Origin: Clostridium guangxiense
GTDB lineage: Bacteria > Bacillota > Clostridia > Clostridiales > Clostridiaceae
Assembly: GCF_021043395.1 (NCBI RefSeq)
Contig: NZ_JAJNKE010000002.1
Location: 58,056 to 122,055, forward strand
DNA length: 64,000 bases
Direction: 5' to 3'
A model generated the notes under the pieces. The model had not been told where the DNA came from. It searched no databases and saw only the letters and a list, made by a program, of their open reading frames with translations. Of the stretch, positions 45,493 to 55,126 are shown piece after piece. Made by a program: the position numbers and the translations under genes. How positions within the stretch are numbered: position 1 is the first letter of the stretch; each line of letters begins with the position of its first letter.

Positions 45493-48400
45493 ATGAAGAA
45501 AAAATTACAAAAAATTAGCTGCTGGATTGTGTCATGCATCATGATTTTTACGCAAGCTGTGGTATTATCAAACAAGGTATATGCCGATTCAACTAATTTA
45601 GCTTTAGGTAAACCTATAACTGCAAATTGTAATACGCAAACTTATGTAGCTACAAATGCTAACGATGGAAACGTTAACACTTACTGGGAGGGAGCTTCTA
45701 ATTCATATCCAAATACTCTTACTGTAGATTTACAAGGTACGGATACTATTAATAAGATTGTTTTAAAATTAAATCCTAATAGTATTTGGACAGAAAGAAC
45801 TCAAGCACTTTCAGTACTTACTAGTACAGATGATGTTACCTATAATACAATAGTATCAGCTAGTAATTACACATTTGACCCTTCATCAGGTAATACTGTT
45901 ACAATATCGTTTGAAGATACTAAGGCTCGGTATGTTAGATTGAATTTTACAGCAAATTCTGGCGCTACTGGAGGACAAGTTGGAGAGTTTGAGGTATATG
46001 GAACGGCAGATAATTCTGGTACACAATCTGGAAACAAATATGAAGGCGAAGCAGCTGTTCTCTCAGGAGGTGCAAAGGTAAATGTAGACCATACTGGATA
46101 TTCTGGTACAGGGTTTGTTGATGGAATTCAAACAGTAGGTGCAGATGTAGATTTCAATGTAAATGTACAAACAGCTGGTTATTATGACGTAGATTTAAGA
46201 TATGGAAATTCAATGGGAAGTACTATGACTGAAAGTATATATGTTAATAATACTAAGATAAGACAAGCAGCCCTTCCTAATCTATCTAGTTGGAATACTT
46301 GGGGAGATAAAGTGGATACATTGTATCTTAACGCAGGAAATAATAGTATAGCATATAAATATGATAGTACAGATACTGGCAATATAAATATAGACTATAT
46401 TACTATTAATCCAACACAAGTATCTTCCCCAGATTTAATAGTAACTGATGTAAACTGGTCTCCAGCAAGCCCTAATGAAGAGGATGATGTCACATTTAGT
46501 GCAATAGTTAAAAACATAGGAACGGCAGCAACAATGGATGGAACGATTAATTCTGTTGAATTTGATGTTGATGGAACAATTGTAGATACATCAAGCTATT
46601 ATAAATCTTCAATTCCAGTAGGAGGTACAGCTACTATTACAGCAAGTTCAAAATGGAGTGCAACTCAGGGAAATCATACTGTAAAGGCTGTGGTAGATAG
46701 TAAAAATAATATAGCAGAAATTGATGAAAACAATAACTCTTTGAGTAAAAATATTACTGTTAGTCCATTGCCTGGGTGTGATCTTGTAGTGACGGATATA
46801 TCTTGGAGTCCTGAAAATCCGACTGCTGGGGACAAGGTAACATTAAGTGCTACAATAAAGAATATAGGAACAATTGCAACACCTTCAGTAAAACATGAGG
46901 TGGAATTTTCAATAGATGGAGCACCAGCATCATTTTATTCAGATAGCTATAGTTCATCTTTGGCTCCAGGAGCTTCCGTTACTTTAACTGCTGGTTCAGG
47001 AAATTGGACAGCAGTGGATGGAAGTCATAGTATAACTGCCTATGTTGACTATGATAATTTTATAAATGAATCAAGAGAAAATAATAATGCACTTACTAAA
47101 AATGTTTTTGTAGGCAGAGGAGCTGAGATTCCATGGATTGAATATGAAGCAGAAAAAGGCACTACAAATGGAACAGTACTGCTGCCAAATAGAAATGTAG
47201 GAGATCTTGCAGGTGAGGCTTCTGGGCGTCAAGCAGTAAAACTTACTGAAAAAGGACAATACGTTGAATGGACTAGTCTGAAAGAGGCAAATTCAATAGT
47301 TGTTAGAAATTGTATACCAGATGCACAGAATGGAGGTGGAACAACTGCAACTATAAGTCTTTATGTAAATGGAGAATTTAGGCAAAGGTTAACACTATCT
47401 TCAAAAAACAGCTGGTTATATGGATCAGAAAGCCAACCTACAAATAACCCTAGTGATGGTTCGCCAAGACGTATATACGATGAAGCACAAGCACTCACAG
47501 GAGATATACCAGAAGGATCAAAGGTAAGACTTCAGGTGGATTCAAGCGATACAGCTGCATATTATGGAATAGATTTTATAGACTTAGAAGAAGTCGCTCC
47601 AGCAAAGACTATGCCAAATGGATATCTCTCTATTACTGATTTTGGTGCAGTACCAGGAAGTACACAAGATTGTTCGAATGCAATTACTCAGTGCATGAAT
47701 GCTGTGGCACAGGGAAAAGGTAAAGGGGTATGGATACCAGTAGGTACTTTCTATCAAACAAATAAAATAATAGCTCAAAGCAATGTTACTATTCAAGGAG
47801 CAGGAATGTGGTATTCAAAGCTTTATTGTCCAGATACAAATCAAAGTGATTGGGGTAATATAGGATTTAATTTAAATGGTGCCAATAATTTTAAGGTTTA
47901 TGATCTAGCATTATTTGGAGAGGGTGCTATTCGTGATACAGGTGGAAAGGCATTTTGTAATACGCCAGGAACTGGAGCAGAGTTTGGGGATATATGGATA
48001 GAACATACAAACTGTGGATTCTGGTGTGGTTCTCCAAGCACAGCATCAGGTATTAATATATATGGATGGAGAATAAGAGATACTTTTGCTGATGGTATCA
48101 ATTTATGTAATAGCACAAATAATACTACCATTCAAAATTGTACGGCAAGAACAACTGGTGATGATTCTTTTGCAATTTGGTCAGCTACGGATATGAGCAG
48201 TGCGCCATGTCAGAATAATGTAATAAGGAATTGTTCGGCTCAACTTACTTGGAGAGCTAATGGATTTGCAATTTATGGTGGAGCAAATAATACAATAGAA
48301 AATTGTACAGCAGCAGATACATTGACATATGCAGGTGTAAATATTAGTTCTTGTTTCAAACCAGTACCTTTTAGTGGAACTACTACTGTTGAAAATGTTA

Positions 48401-48768
48401 CGCTTACTAGATGTGGAGGAGCATTTTGGAATGGTATACAATTTGGTGCTTTATGGATATATGCAGTTGATTCTCCACTGAATGGAATTAAAATAAATAA
48501 TATAGATATTAATGATTCCACTTATGCAGGACTGGTATTCCAAAGTGAAACTTACAATTATCCTAATCCAGCACCAATTAATAATGTATCTTTAAGTAAT
48601 ATAAATATTAATAACAGCGGTACAGATGGAATTTGGGTTAAACCAGGAACGATAGGTTCAGCTACTCTTTCCGATGTACATGTAACTAACTCAACAGGAT
48701 TACCATTAAGGAATGATGCAAACTCAACTTTTACAATAAATAAAAGTACAGGGAATAGTGGCTGGTAA
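45493..48768 (+). CDS. secreted multi-domain GH87-type alpha-1,3-glucanase/mycodextranase
   Basis: Secreted endo-glucanase of 1,091 residues. A signal peptide (about 1-31, ending VYADS) leads to an F5/8C discoidin domain (about 34-174), a CBM35/CBM6-like domain (about 182-306), two CARDB domains (about 313-425 and 429-543), a beta-sandwich (YEAEKGTTNG..., about 548-698) and a right-handed beta-helix (about 704-1091). Asp867 (TFADGINLCN) and Asp890-Asp891 (TTGDDSFAIWS) have the spacing I recall for the catalytic aspartates of GH87. Discoidin and CBM6 modules before the catalytic part also fit bacterial alpha-1,3-glucanases. The alternative is mycodextranase (nigeran). No cell-wall anchor is seen. 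A GGAGGG site precedes the ATG. Confidence 0.87.
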   Translation: MKKKLQKISCWIVSCIMIFTQAVVLSNKVYADSTNLALGKPITANCNTQTYVATNANDGNVNTYWEGASNSYPNTLTVDLQGTDTINKIVLKLNPNSIWTERTQALSVLTSTDDVTYNTIVSASNYTFDPSSGNTVTISFEDTKARYVRLNFTANSGATGGQVGEFEVYGTADNSGTQSGNKYEGEAAVLSGGAKVNVDHTGYSGTGFVDGIQTVGADVDFNVNVQTAGYYDVDLRYGNSMGSTMTESIYVNNTKIRQAALPNLSSWNTWGDKVDTLYLNAGNNSIAYKYDSTDTGNINIDYITINPTQVSSPDLIVTDVNWSPASPNEEDDVTFSAIVKNIGTAATMDGTINSVEFDVDGTIVDTSSYYKSSIPVGGTATITASSKWSATQGNHTVKAVVDSKNNIAEIDENNNSLSKNITVSPLPGCDLVVTDISWSPENPTAGDKVTLSATIKNIGTIATPSVKHEVEFSIDGAPASFYSDSYSSSLAPGASVTLTAGSGNWTAVDGSHSITAYVDYDNFINESRENNNALTKNVFVGRGAEIPWIEYEAEKGTTNGTVLLPNRNVGDLAGEASGRQAVKLTEKGQYVEWTSLKEANSIVVRNCIPDAQNGGGTTATISLYVNGEFRQRLTLSSKNSWLYGSESQPTNNPSDGSPRRIYDEAQALTGDIPEGSKVRLQVDSSDTAAYYGIDFIDLEEVAPAKTMPNGYLSITDFGAVPGSTQDCSNAITQCMNAVAQGKGKGVWIPVGTFYQTNKIIAQSNVTIQGAGMWYSKLYCPDTNQSDWGNIGFNLNGANNFKVYDLALFGEGAIRDTGGKAFCNTPGTGAEFGDIWIEHTNCGFWCGSPSTASGINIYGWRIRDTFADGINLCNSTNNTTIQNCTARTTGDDSFAIWSATDMSSAPCQNNVIRNCSAQLTWRANGFAIYGGANNTIENCTAADTLTYAGVNISSCFKPVPFSGTTTVENVTLTRCGGAFWNGIQFGALWIYAVDSPLNGIKINNIDINDSTYAGLVFQSETYNYPNPAPINNVSLSNININNSGTDGIWVKPGTIGSATLSDVHVTNSTGLPLRNDANSTFTINKSTGNSGW

Positions 48769-48836
48769 ATGATTAAGTTTATTTATTGATGATAATTGTT
48801 TAAAAGAGTATTATAAATTTAGCTAAATAATATTTA

Positions 48837-48887
48837 GGGCACATCGAAGCTAATGAAGATTGGTTTTCGCAGTGCCCATATTTTTTC
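48837..48887 (+). terminator. rho-independent terminator after the glucanase gene
   Basis: GGGCAC (48837-48842) pairs with GTGCCC (48872-48877), with an imperfect inner stem (CGAA/TTTCG), followed by ATATTTTTT. Confidence 0.8.
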
Positions 48888-48990
48888 ATAAATTGTTTTT
48901 TGAAAATATTAATAAATTAACTCTTTAAAATCACACATTTTAATGTATACTAAAATTACAGAAACTACTCTGTCTTTAAGGGGGTACAGC

Positions 48991-50919
48991 ATGAATAAAG
49001 TAATTGGAATATTAGCACATGTAGACGCTGGAAAAACTACATTTTCTGAGCAAGTTTTATATCACACTAAAAGTATAAGAAGTAGAGGAAGAGTTGATCA
49101 TAAAGATTCATTCTTAGATAATAACAGTATAGAAAAAGAAAGAGGTATAACAGTGTTTTCTGAACAAGCTGTTTTTAATTATAAAGATTCTACATATTAT
49201 TTAGTAGATACCCCAGGGCATAATGATTTTTCAGCTGAAATGGAAAGATCAATAAAAATTATGGATTATGCAATTGTAATAATAAGCGCAGTTGAAGGGA
49301 TTCAAGGACAGACACAGGTAATATGGGAACTTTTGCGAAAGCACAATATTCCAACGTTCTTTTTTATTAATAAAATAGATAGGATTGGTGCAGATGTTAA
49401 AAGGGTAATTAAAGATATACAGGAGAATTTAACTAAGGATGTCTTTTTTATTAATGATGTTAATCTTAGTAATGAAGTTATGGAATTTGTTGCTGAAAGG
49501 GACGAAAGGCTTCTAGAAATATATTTGGAAGATGGATATGAAAAAGATTTATGGATTTCTTCTATGAGAAGATTAATAAGAGAAAATAAAATATTTCCAT
49601 GTATGAGTGGGACAGCGCTTGAAGATAAGGGAATTGAAGAATTTTTAGAAACTTTTGATTTATTGACTTTTACTGAATATGACAGCAAGGATGCTTTTAA
49701 AGGTAGTGTTTACAAGATAAGGCATGATAATATTGGAAATAAAATTACATATATAAAGGCTCTTTCGGGAAGTTTAAAGATTAAAGAAGAATTAGAAATT
49801 GAAGATAAGTTTGAGAAGATAAATGAAATAAGAATTTATAATGGAGATAAATTTAAAAGCATTAGTGAAGCATTTGCAGGGGAAATATTTGGTGTTACAG
49901 GACTTATGAGTTCAAAGGTTGGACTTGGAGTAGGAAAATTTCATGAAAAAATCAATTATGATTTAGTACCAACCTTAAAATCAAAAGTTTTGTTTTATGA
50001 AAAAATAAATGCAAAAGATGTGCTTAATTATTTTAAGATTTTAGAAGAAGAGGATCCAGCACTTAATGTAATATGGCATGAAAAGTTGAAAGAAATAGAA
50101 ATTCACATTATGGGTAAGATTCAGCTTGAGGTTTTAAAAGAAATAGTTAAGGATAGATTTAATTTAAAAGTCGAGTTTGGACCATGTGAAATATTATACA
50201 AAGAAACAATAGCAAAGGAGACAATTGGATGCGGACATTTTGAACCATTAAGACATTATGCTGAAGTTCATTTAAAATTAGAACCTAGTGAAAGAAATAG
50301 TGGAATTGTGTTTTCAAGCGAATGCAGCTTAGAAAATCTCGAAATTAACTATCAAAGGCTAATAAGAACACATATTTTTGAAAGAGAGCATAGAGGAATA
50401 CTTACAGGTTCTAGCGTCACAGATCTTAAAATTACGCTTATAAATGGACGATCTCATATTAAGCATACAAGCGGGGGAGACTTTAGGGAAGCTACATATA
50501 GAGCTTTGAGGCAGGGACTTGAGAATACGGAGAACATATTGCTTGAACCATATTATAAATTTAAAATAGATGTAGATGTAGACCATATGGGAAGGATTTT
50601 GTCAGATATACAAAAGTTAAATGGAAGTTTTAATCCTCCAGAAATTTCTCAAAATAAGGTCACTATAGTAGGAAGAGGACCTGTAGCTACATTTATGAAT
50701 TATGCAATGGAAATCACAGAAATAACAAGTGGAAATGGACATATAAGCTTTAATTTTGACGGTTATGATGTTTGTCATAATGCGGAAGATGTAATAAATA
50801 AAATTGGTTATAATAAAAATAGTGATATGGAATATACATCAACTTCAGTTTTTTGTTCAAAGGGCCAATCATATTTAGTTAGCGGAAAAGAAGCAAAAGA
50901 ATATATGCATTGCAAATAA
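48991..50919 (+). CDS. TetM-like ribosomal protection GTPase / EF-G paralogue
   Basis: A 642-residue translational GTPase. G motifs are GILAHVDAGKTTF near residue 6, RGITV, DTPGHNDF near 70 and NKIDR near 126; EF-G domains II-V follow. Tet(M)-type proteins release tetracycline from the ribosome. The C-terminus (EYTSTSVFCSKGQSYLVSGKEAKEYMHCK) differs from the classical Tet(M) tail and resembles chromosomal clostridial paralogues whose activity on tetracycline is unproven. ATG 48991 with GGGGG upstream is the start; the preceding in-frame codons are leader. No mobile element flanks it, so it seems a resident gene. Confidence 0.85.
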   Translation: MNKVIGILAHVDAGKTTFSEQVLYHTKSIRSRGRVDHKDSFLDNNSIEKERGITVFSEQAVFNYKDSTYYLVDTPGHNDFSAEMERSIKIMDYAIVIISAVEGIQGQTQVIWELLRKHNIPTFFFINKIDRIGADVKRVIKDIQENLTKDVFFINDVNLSNEVMEFVAERDERLLEIYLEDGYEKDLWISSMRRLIRENKIFPCMSGTALEDKGIEEFLETFDLLTFTEYDSKDAFKGSVYKIRHDNIGNKITYIKALSGSLKIKEELEIEDKFEKINEIRIYNGDKFKSISEAFAGEIFGVTGLMSSKVGLGVGKFHEKINYDLVPTLKSKVLFYEKINAKDVLNYFKILEEEDPALNVIWHEKLKEIEIHIMGKIQLEVLKEIVKDRFNLKVEFGPCEILYKETIAKETIGCGHFEPLRHYAEVHLKLEPSERNSGIVFSSECSLENLEINYQRLIRTHIFEREHRGILTGSSVTDLKITLINGRSHIKHTSGGDFREATYRALRQGLENTENILLEPYYKFKIDVDVDHMGRILSDIQKLNGSFNPPEISQNKVTIVGRGPVATFMNYAMEITEITSGNGHISFNFDGYDVCHNAEDVINKIGYNKNSDMEYTSTSVFCSKGQSYLVSGKEAKEYMHCK

Positions 50920-50976
50920 AGTGCAAAATGAGAGAATTTATTTAAATCAAAGGCAAAGAAAAAAGGAGTGAGTACT

Positions 50977-51017
50977 TTTAGTGAGTTTGTATGCTTTAAA
51001 CAAGCTCGCTCACTAAA
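50977..51017 (+). promoter_or_regulatory. hairpin in the leader of the small basic protein gene
   Basis: TTTAGTGAG (50977-50985) pairs with CTCACTAAA (51009-51017), with inner TTTG/CAAG. It sits between a GGAGTG and the ATG at 51026. No T-run follows, so a regulatory or stabilising hairpin is more likely than a terminator. Confidence 0.45.
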
Positions 51018-51025
51018 GATAAATT

Positions 51026-51181
51026 ATGAAAGAAAAGGATATTGAATTTATGAAAAAATTAATTGAGGAAAAAAAGAACAAGGGATTGAAAAAAGGATTA
51101 AGGGAAAAAGCACATAAGAGCATTGGAGGCAAACAAAAAGGTTTTAACAATAAAAAATCAGGTGGCTTATTTGATAAATAG
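51026..51181 (+). CDS. small lysine-rich protein, 51 residues
   Basis: Short frame from ATG 51026 to TAG 51181. It begins MKEKDIEFMKKLIEEKK and ends with GFNNKKSGGLFDK, with about one third lysine and no hydrophobic segment, so it is probably a cytoplasmic nucleic-acid- or ribosome-associated protein. I recall similar short proteins in other clostridia but know no function. The leader has a hairpin but no close ribosome site, and an in-frame ATG at 51050 is an alternative start. Codon use matches its neighbours. Confidence 0.6.
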   Translation: MKEKDIEFMKKLIEEKKNKGLKKGLREKAHKSIGGKQKGFNNKKSGGLFDK

Positions 51182-51230
51182 TTAACAAAGTTATACTATA
51201 TAATTATATAGACGTATTTGGAGGGATTTC

Positions 51231-52241
51231 ATGAAAAAAATTATCAAAAAATCAATTGTAATATTTACCACTTTAGTATTCATACTTGCTTTAACAGCAT
51301 GTGGAGAAAATAAACAAAATAGTACAACTAAAGATATAACTAAAAAAACTGTTATGAACATTGCTGCTCTAAAAGGTCCAACTGGAATGGGAATGGTGCA
51401 GTTGATGGAGAATCAAGATGAAAAAAAATCTGCGTTAGATTATAAGTTTACACTTTCTGATAGTCCAGATGAATTGGTGGGTAAAATAGTTAATGGTGAA
51501 ATAGATGTTGCAGCAGTACCAACTAATTTGGCTCTTTCGCTATATAATAAGACAAAAGGTAAGGTTCAATTTGCGGCCGTAAATACTTTAGGTATTCTTT
51601 ATGTGCTTGAAAATGGTAGTAGTATAAAAAGTGTTTCAGATCTTAAAGGAAAAACTATTGGTGCAAGTGGTAAAGGAACTACAGCAGATTATGTATTGCA
51701 GAACATATTAAAGAAGAATAACTTAACCATTGGAAAAGACATAAACGTAGAGTACAAAACTCAGCATGCGGATTTAGCTACAGCACTTGCAGCTGGAAAT
51801 ACAAACGTAGCTGTATTGCCGCAGCCTTTTGTAACTACAGCTATGATGAAAAATAAAAATTTGAGGATTGCACTTGATTTGACTAAGGAATGGAACAAAT
51901 CAATGGGCAGTGATAGTAAACTTGCTATGGGCTGCATAATAGTTCAGAAAAAATATATAGAAAAAAATAAGAAGGATTTCAACAAGTTCCTTGATGAATA
52001 TAAAAAATCTGTGGATTTTGTAAATAACAATGTGGATAAAGCTTCAACTTTGATAGAAAAATATAAGATTGTTCCAAAAGCACAAGTTGCCAAAAAAGCA
52101 ATACCATATTCTAATATAGTATATATAGATAGTAAAGAGGCAAAAACATTTATGAATCAATTTTATAAGGTTTTATTTGCTTTTAATCCTAAGTCTGTAG
52201 GGGGAAAATTACCAGATGAAGGGTTCTATTACGAGAGATAA
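51231..52241 (+). CDS. NitT/TauT-family ABC transporter substrate-binding lipoprotein
   Basis: A 336-residue lipoprotein with signal MKKIIKKSIVIFTTLVFILALTAC and lipobox Cys near residue 24. The body is a two-lobe periplasmic-binding fold of the SsuA/ThiY/NMT1 type (NIAALKGPTGMGMVQLME, VNGEIDVAAVPTNLALSLYN, LKGKTIGASGKGTTADYVL, VAVLPQPFVTTAM). These systems carry sulfonates, nitrate, pyrimidine precursors or related small anions; the ligand here is not clear. GGAGGG precedes the ATG. The permease gene overlaps its end by 26 bp. Confidence 0.88.
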   Translation: MKKIIKKSIVIFTTLVFILALTACGENKQNSTTKDITKKTVMNIAALKGPTGMGMVQLMENQDEKKSALDYKFTLSDSPDELVGKIVNGEIDVAAVPTNLALSLYNKTKGKVQFAAVNTLGILYVLENGSSIKSVSDLKGKTIGASGKGTTADYVLQNILKKNNLTIGKDINVEYKTQHADLATALAAGNTNVAVLPQPFVTTAMMKNKNLRIALDLTKEWNKSMGSDSKLAMGCIIVQKKYIEKNKKDFNKFLDEYKKSVDFVNNNVDKASTLIEKYKIVPKAQVAKKAIPYSNIVYIDSKEAKTFMNQFYKVLFAFNPKSVGGKLPDEGFYYER

Positions 52242-52974
52242 TAAAAAAATACTAAATAAATTTGTAGTTTTATTATTCTGGATTGGTGTATGGCAGGTCA
52301 TTTATCTATTAATTAATAATGAGCTATATGTTCCTGCACCAATCAGCGTTCTTAAAGCTTTAAAAGTATTTGTTTTTAAGTTAGAATTTTGGAAGTCTGT
52401 TGAAGCTTCAATGCTTAGAACTCTAGCAGGAATTGTGATATCTATTGTACTTGGCATTATCTTTGGTATTATATGCAGTGTAAATAAGTTTATTTATGAA
52501 TTAATGAATCCAATGGTAATTGCTATAAAAACCACGCCAATAATGTCTTTTATAATAATAGCTTTAGTGTGGTTTTCTTCTAATAATGTGAATGTATTTA
52601 TATGTTTTTTAATGTGTTTTCCACTCATTTGGACTAATATCATTGAAGGAATAAGAAATGTTGATGAGAATATTTTAGAGATGGCCAAGTTATACAAAGT
52701 AAAAAAAGTAATGATTTTTAATAAAATTTATGTGCCTTGTGTCATACCTTATTTTTCAGCAGCTTGCATTAGCAGTATAGGTTTGGGATGGAAAGCAAGT
52801 ATTGCAGCAGAAGTTTTAAGCAATCCTAAATATAGCATAGGTGGGCAGCTGTACAATGCAAAATTATATATGGATTCAGATGAACTTTTTGCGTGGACCT
52901 TTGTTGTTATAGTTATTAGTATCGCACTTGAAAGTTTATTTAAATTAACGCTCAAGGATAAGTTTAAATATTAA
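52216..52974 (+). CDS. NitT/TauT-family ABC transporter permease
   Basis: A 252-residue membrane permease with about six hydrophobic segments and the C-terminal coupling region NVDENILEMAKLYKVKKVMIFNKIYVPCVIPYF, typical of SsuC/TauC. The start ATG 52216 lies inside the binding-protein gene, with AGGGGGA ten bases upstream, so the pair is translationally coupled. It works with the ATPase encoded 45 bp downstream. Confidence 0.9.
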   Translation: MKGSITRDNKKILNKFVVLLFWIGVWQVIYLLINNELYVPAPISVLKALKVFVFKLEFWKSVEASMLRTLAGIVISIVLGIIFGIICSVNKFIYELMNPMVIAIKTTPIMSFIIIALVWFSSNNVNVFICFLMCFPLIWTNIIEGIRNVDENILEMAKLYKVKKVMIFNKIYVPCVIPYFSAACISSIGLGWKASIAAEVLSNPKYSIGGQLYNAKLYMDSDELFAWTFVVIVISIALESLFKLTLKDKFKY

Positions 52975-53019
52975 CGTGCGAAGTATATATATTATGTTAA
53001 AAGGGGTGATGAGTAAGTA

Positions 53020-53742
53020 TTGGAGATAAAACTTGAAGACATTAAAAAAAAATATAACAATTTAAAAGTAATTGAAAATTTTAATATGAGCTTTTCATCG
53101 GATAAAGTTCATTGCATTTTTGGACCTTCAGGCTGTGGAAAATCAACTTTATTAAACATAATTACAGGAATTATAACTTCATATTCTGGCAAAATAGAAG
53201 GAATGGAAGATAAAAGCTTTTCATATGTTTTTCAGGAAAATAGGCTACTTCCTTGGCTAAGTGTTGAAGGAAATATTATGTTTGTTCTTGAAAGTAATTA
53301 TAGTAAAAGAGAAGCTGAAAAAATTTCTGAAAAATATATAGATTTGGTTAAACTATCTAAGTTTAAAAATAATTTTCCAAGGGAACTCAGCGGTGGTATG
53401 AAACAAAGAGTGTCAATAGCAAGGGCACTTGCCTATAATGGAGATATTATAGTTATGGATGAGCCTTTTAAGGGGTTAGATATGGAACTTAAAACAAGCT
53501 TAATGAATTTTATAGTTAACCATTGTAAATATAATAACAAGCTTTTTATATATACAACTCATGATACTTTTGAAGCTGCATACATGGCTGACAATATATA
53601 TGTTTTTGAAGGACCACCTTTAAAAATCAAGAAATATATGACCATTGATATTCCATTTGAAGAAAGATGTACAAGAATAAGCGAAGTGAAAAATTATGAA
53701 GAAATTTTGAAAAATAGGGACGAAAGTAAGGAGCACAGTTAA
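53020..53742 (+). CDS. NitT/TauT-family ABC transporter ATPase
   Basis: A 240-residue ABC ATPase: Walker A FGPSGCGKSTLLN near residue 32, Q-loop VFQENRLLPWLSV (typical of SsuB/TauB), signature LSGGMKQRVSIARAL near 126 and Walker B IIVMDEPFKGLD. The start is TTG 53020 with AAGGGGTGAT upstream. It energises import through the neighbouring permease. A dehydrogenase gene follows 80 bp later on the same strand. Confidence 0.93.
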   Translation: MEIKLEDIKKKYNNLKVIENFNMSFSSDKVHCIFGPSGCGKSTLLNIITGIITSYSGKIEGMEDKSFSYVFQENRLLPWLSVEGNIMFVLESNYSKREAEKISEKYIDLVKLSKFKNNFPRELSGGMKQRVSIARALAYNGDIIVMDEPFKGLDMELKTSLMNFIVNHCKYNNKLFIYTTHDTFEAAYMADNIYVFEGPPLKIKKYMTIDIPFEERCTRISEVKNYEEILKNRDESKEHS

Positions 53743-53821
53743 GATTAATTTTTAATTGACAAAATACATAACTAAGTTTATTGTAAAATTATTCAGAGCA
53801 AATAATGGAGGGATACATAGT

Positions 53822-54778
53822 ATGAAGATTTCGGTTATTGAACCACTTGGACTTTCTGAAAAAGAACTCAGGGATATTGCAAAACCTATTACTGATAGGG
53901 GAAATGAGCTTGTAATTTACAATAATAAAGTTACAGATGCCAAAACCTTAAAGGAAAGAGTTAATGATGCGGAGGTTATTGTTTTAGCTAATATGCCTCT
54001 TAAAGCAGAAGTAATAAATACAGATGCTAAACTTAAAATGATGTCAATAGCCTTTACAGGAGTAGATCATGTTGAACTTGCAGCATTAAAAGGCAAAGAA
54101 GTAACAGTTTCTAATGCTGCAGGTTATAGTACTAGTTCTGTTGCTGAACTTACTTTTGGACTAACCCTATCTGTACTTAGAAATATAGTTCCACTTGATA
54201 AACTTACAAGGGAAGGGAAAACTAAAGATGGATATTCTCAAAGTGATTTAAGTGGAAAAACTTTTGGTGTTGTTGGCACAGGGGCCATAGGTGCACAGGT
54301 ATGTAAAATTGCAAAAGTTTTTGGATGTAATGTTATTGCATATAATAGAAGTCAAAAAGAAGAACTTAAAAAAATAGGTGTAAAATACGTAGGCTTAGAC
54401 GAGCTTCTTTCACAAAGTGATGTTGTATCAATCCATCTTCCACAAACCAATGATACAAAAGGCTTAATAAGCAAAGAAAAAATTGCTATTATGAAGAAGA
54501 GTGCTGTATTAATAAATGTAGCAAGAGGACCAATTGTAGATAATAATGCTTTAGCAGAAGCTTTAAGTAAGGGGGAAATTGCAGGAGCTGGAATTGATGT
54601 ATTTGATGTAGAACCACCTCTTGATAAGGAATATACTATTCTTAAAGAAAACAACGCAGTTCTCACTCCTCATATTGGTTTTGCGACAAAAGAAGCCATG
54701 ATAAGAAGGGCACATATTACGTTTGATAATATAATTAAATGGATGGACGGAGAGCCTCAAAATATAGTGGAATATTAA
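53822..54778 (+). CDS. D-isomer-specific 2-hydroxyacid dehydrogenase
   Basis: A 318-residue NAD-dependent dehydrogenase of the D-lactate/phosphoglycerate/hydroxypyruvate family. It has the nucleotide motif GVVGTGAIGAQVCKIAKVFG near residue 144, the catalytic Arg in VLINVARGPIVDNNALAEAL near 230, Glu in GIDVFDVEPPL near 259 and His in LTPHIGFATKEA near 281. ATG 53822 with GGAGGG upstream is the start. It may share the transcript of the ABC importer, so the imported ligand may be linked to a 2-hydroxy acid, but this is only contextual. Confidence 0.9.
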   Translation: MKISVIEPLGLSEKELRDIAKPITDRGNELVIYNNKVTDAKTLKERVNDAEVIVLANMPLKAEVINTDAKLKMMSIAFTGVDHVELAALKGKEVTVSNAAGYSTSSVAELTFGLTLSVLRNIVPLDKLTREGKTKDGYSQSDLSGKTFGVVGTGAIGAQVCKIAKVFGCNVIAYNRSQKEELKKIGVKYVGLDELLSQSDVVSIHLPQTNDTKGLISKEKIAIMKKSAVLINVARGPIVDNNALAEALSKGEIAGAGIDVFDVEPPLDKEYTILKENNAVLTPHIGFATKEAMIRRAHITFDNIIKWMDGEPQNIVEY

Positions 54779-54803
54779 AAAATTTTATTTATAAAAAATT
54801 AAT

Positions 54804-54916
54804 ATGTGGCTGTCACACTGGATATAAAAAATTACGAACTAATTAAAGTGAAGAGGGGGGTAACTTCACTATTATGATTGTTTTGCAATTTTTTAGTGGG
54901 ACAGCCACATTTTGTC
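54804..54916 (+). terminator. large two-tier hairpin, terminator or repeat
   Basis: ATGTGGCTGTC (54804-54814) pairs with GACAGCCACAT (54900-54910), followed by TTTGTCTT. Inside are a second hairpin (AAGTGAAG/CTTCACT near 54845-54869) and weaker AAAAATTACGAAC/GTTTTGCAATTTTT arms. It terminates the dehydrogenase transcript and resembles a small foldback repeat. The remaining 210 bp to the MATE gene is AT-rich promoter DNA with a TATAAT-like box near 55050. Confidence 0.7.
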
Positions 54917-55126
54917 TTAAGCTGCTTTCAAAAAATATATAATGAAATAAAATTATGGCAAATTGCACTATAGATTACGTAGAATTTTGTGTATTTTACA
55001 CATTATAATAAATAATTAAAAATTGTTAGATATATACTGGCAGTATATATTATAATTGAACGTGGCAGGTTAATATATAGCAAAAATAAGATTAAGAGAT
55101 AAATTAGAAAGTATGGGGTAAGGGAT

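Noticed and set aside
48943-48990. In-frame upstream extension of the TetM-like gene
   Set aside because: The GGGGG ribosome site lies just before ATG 48991, where the family start MNKVIGILAHVDAGK is found.
48991-50919. Mobile tetracycline resistance element
   Set aside because: No integrase, relaxase, insertion sequence or repeat flanks the gene, and its tail differs from classical Tet(M); a resident paralogue is more likely.
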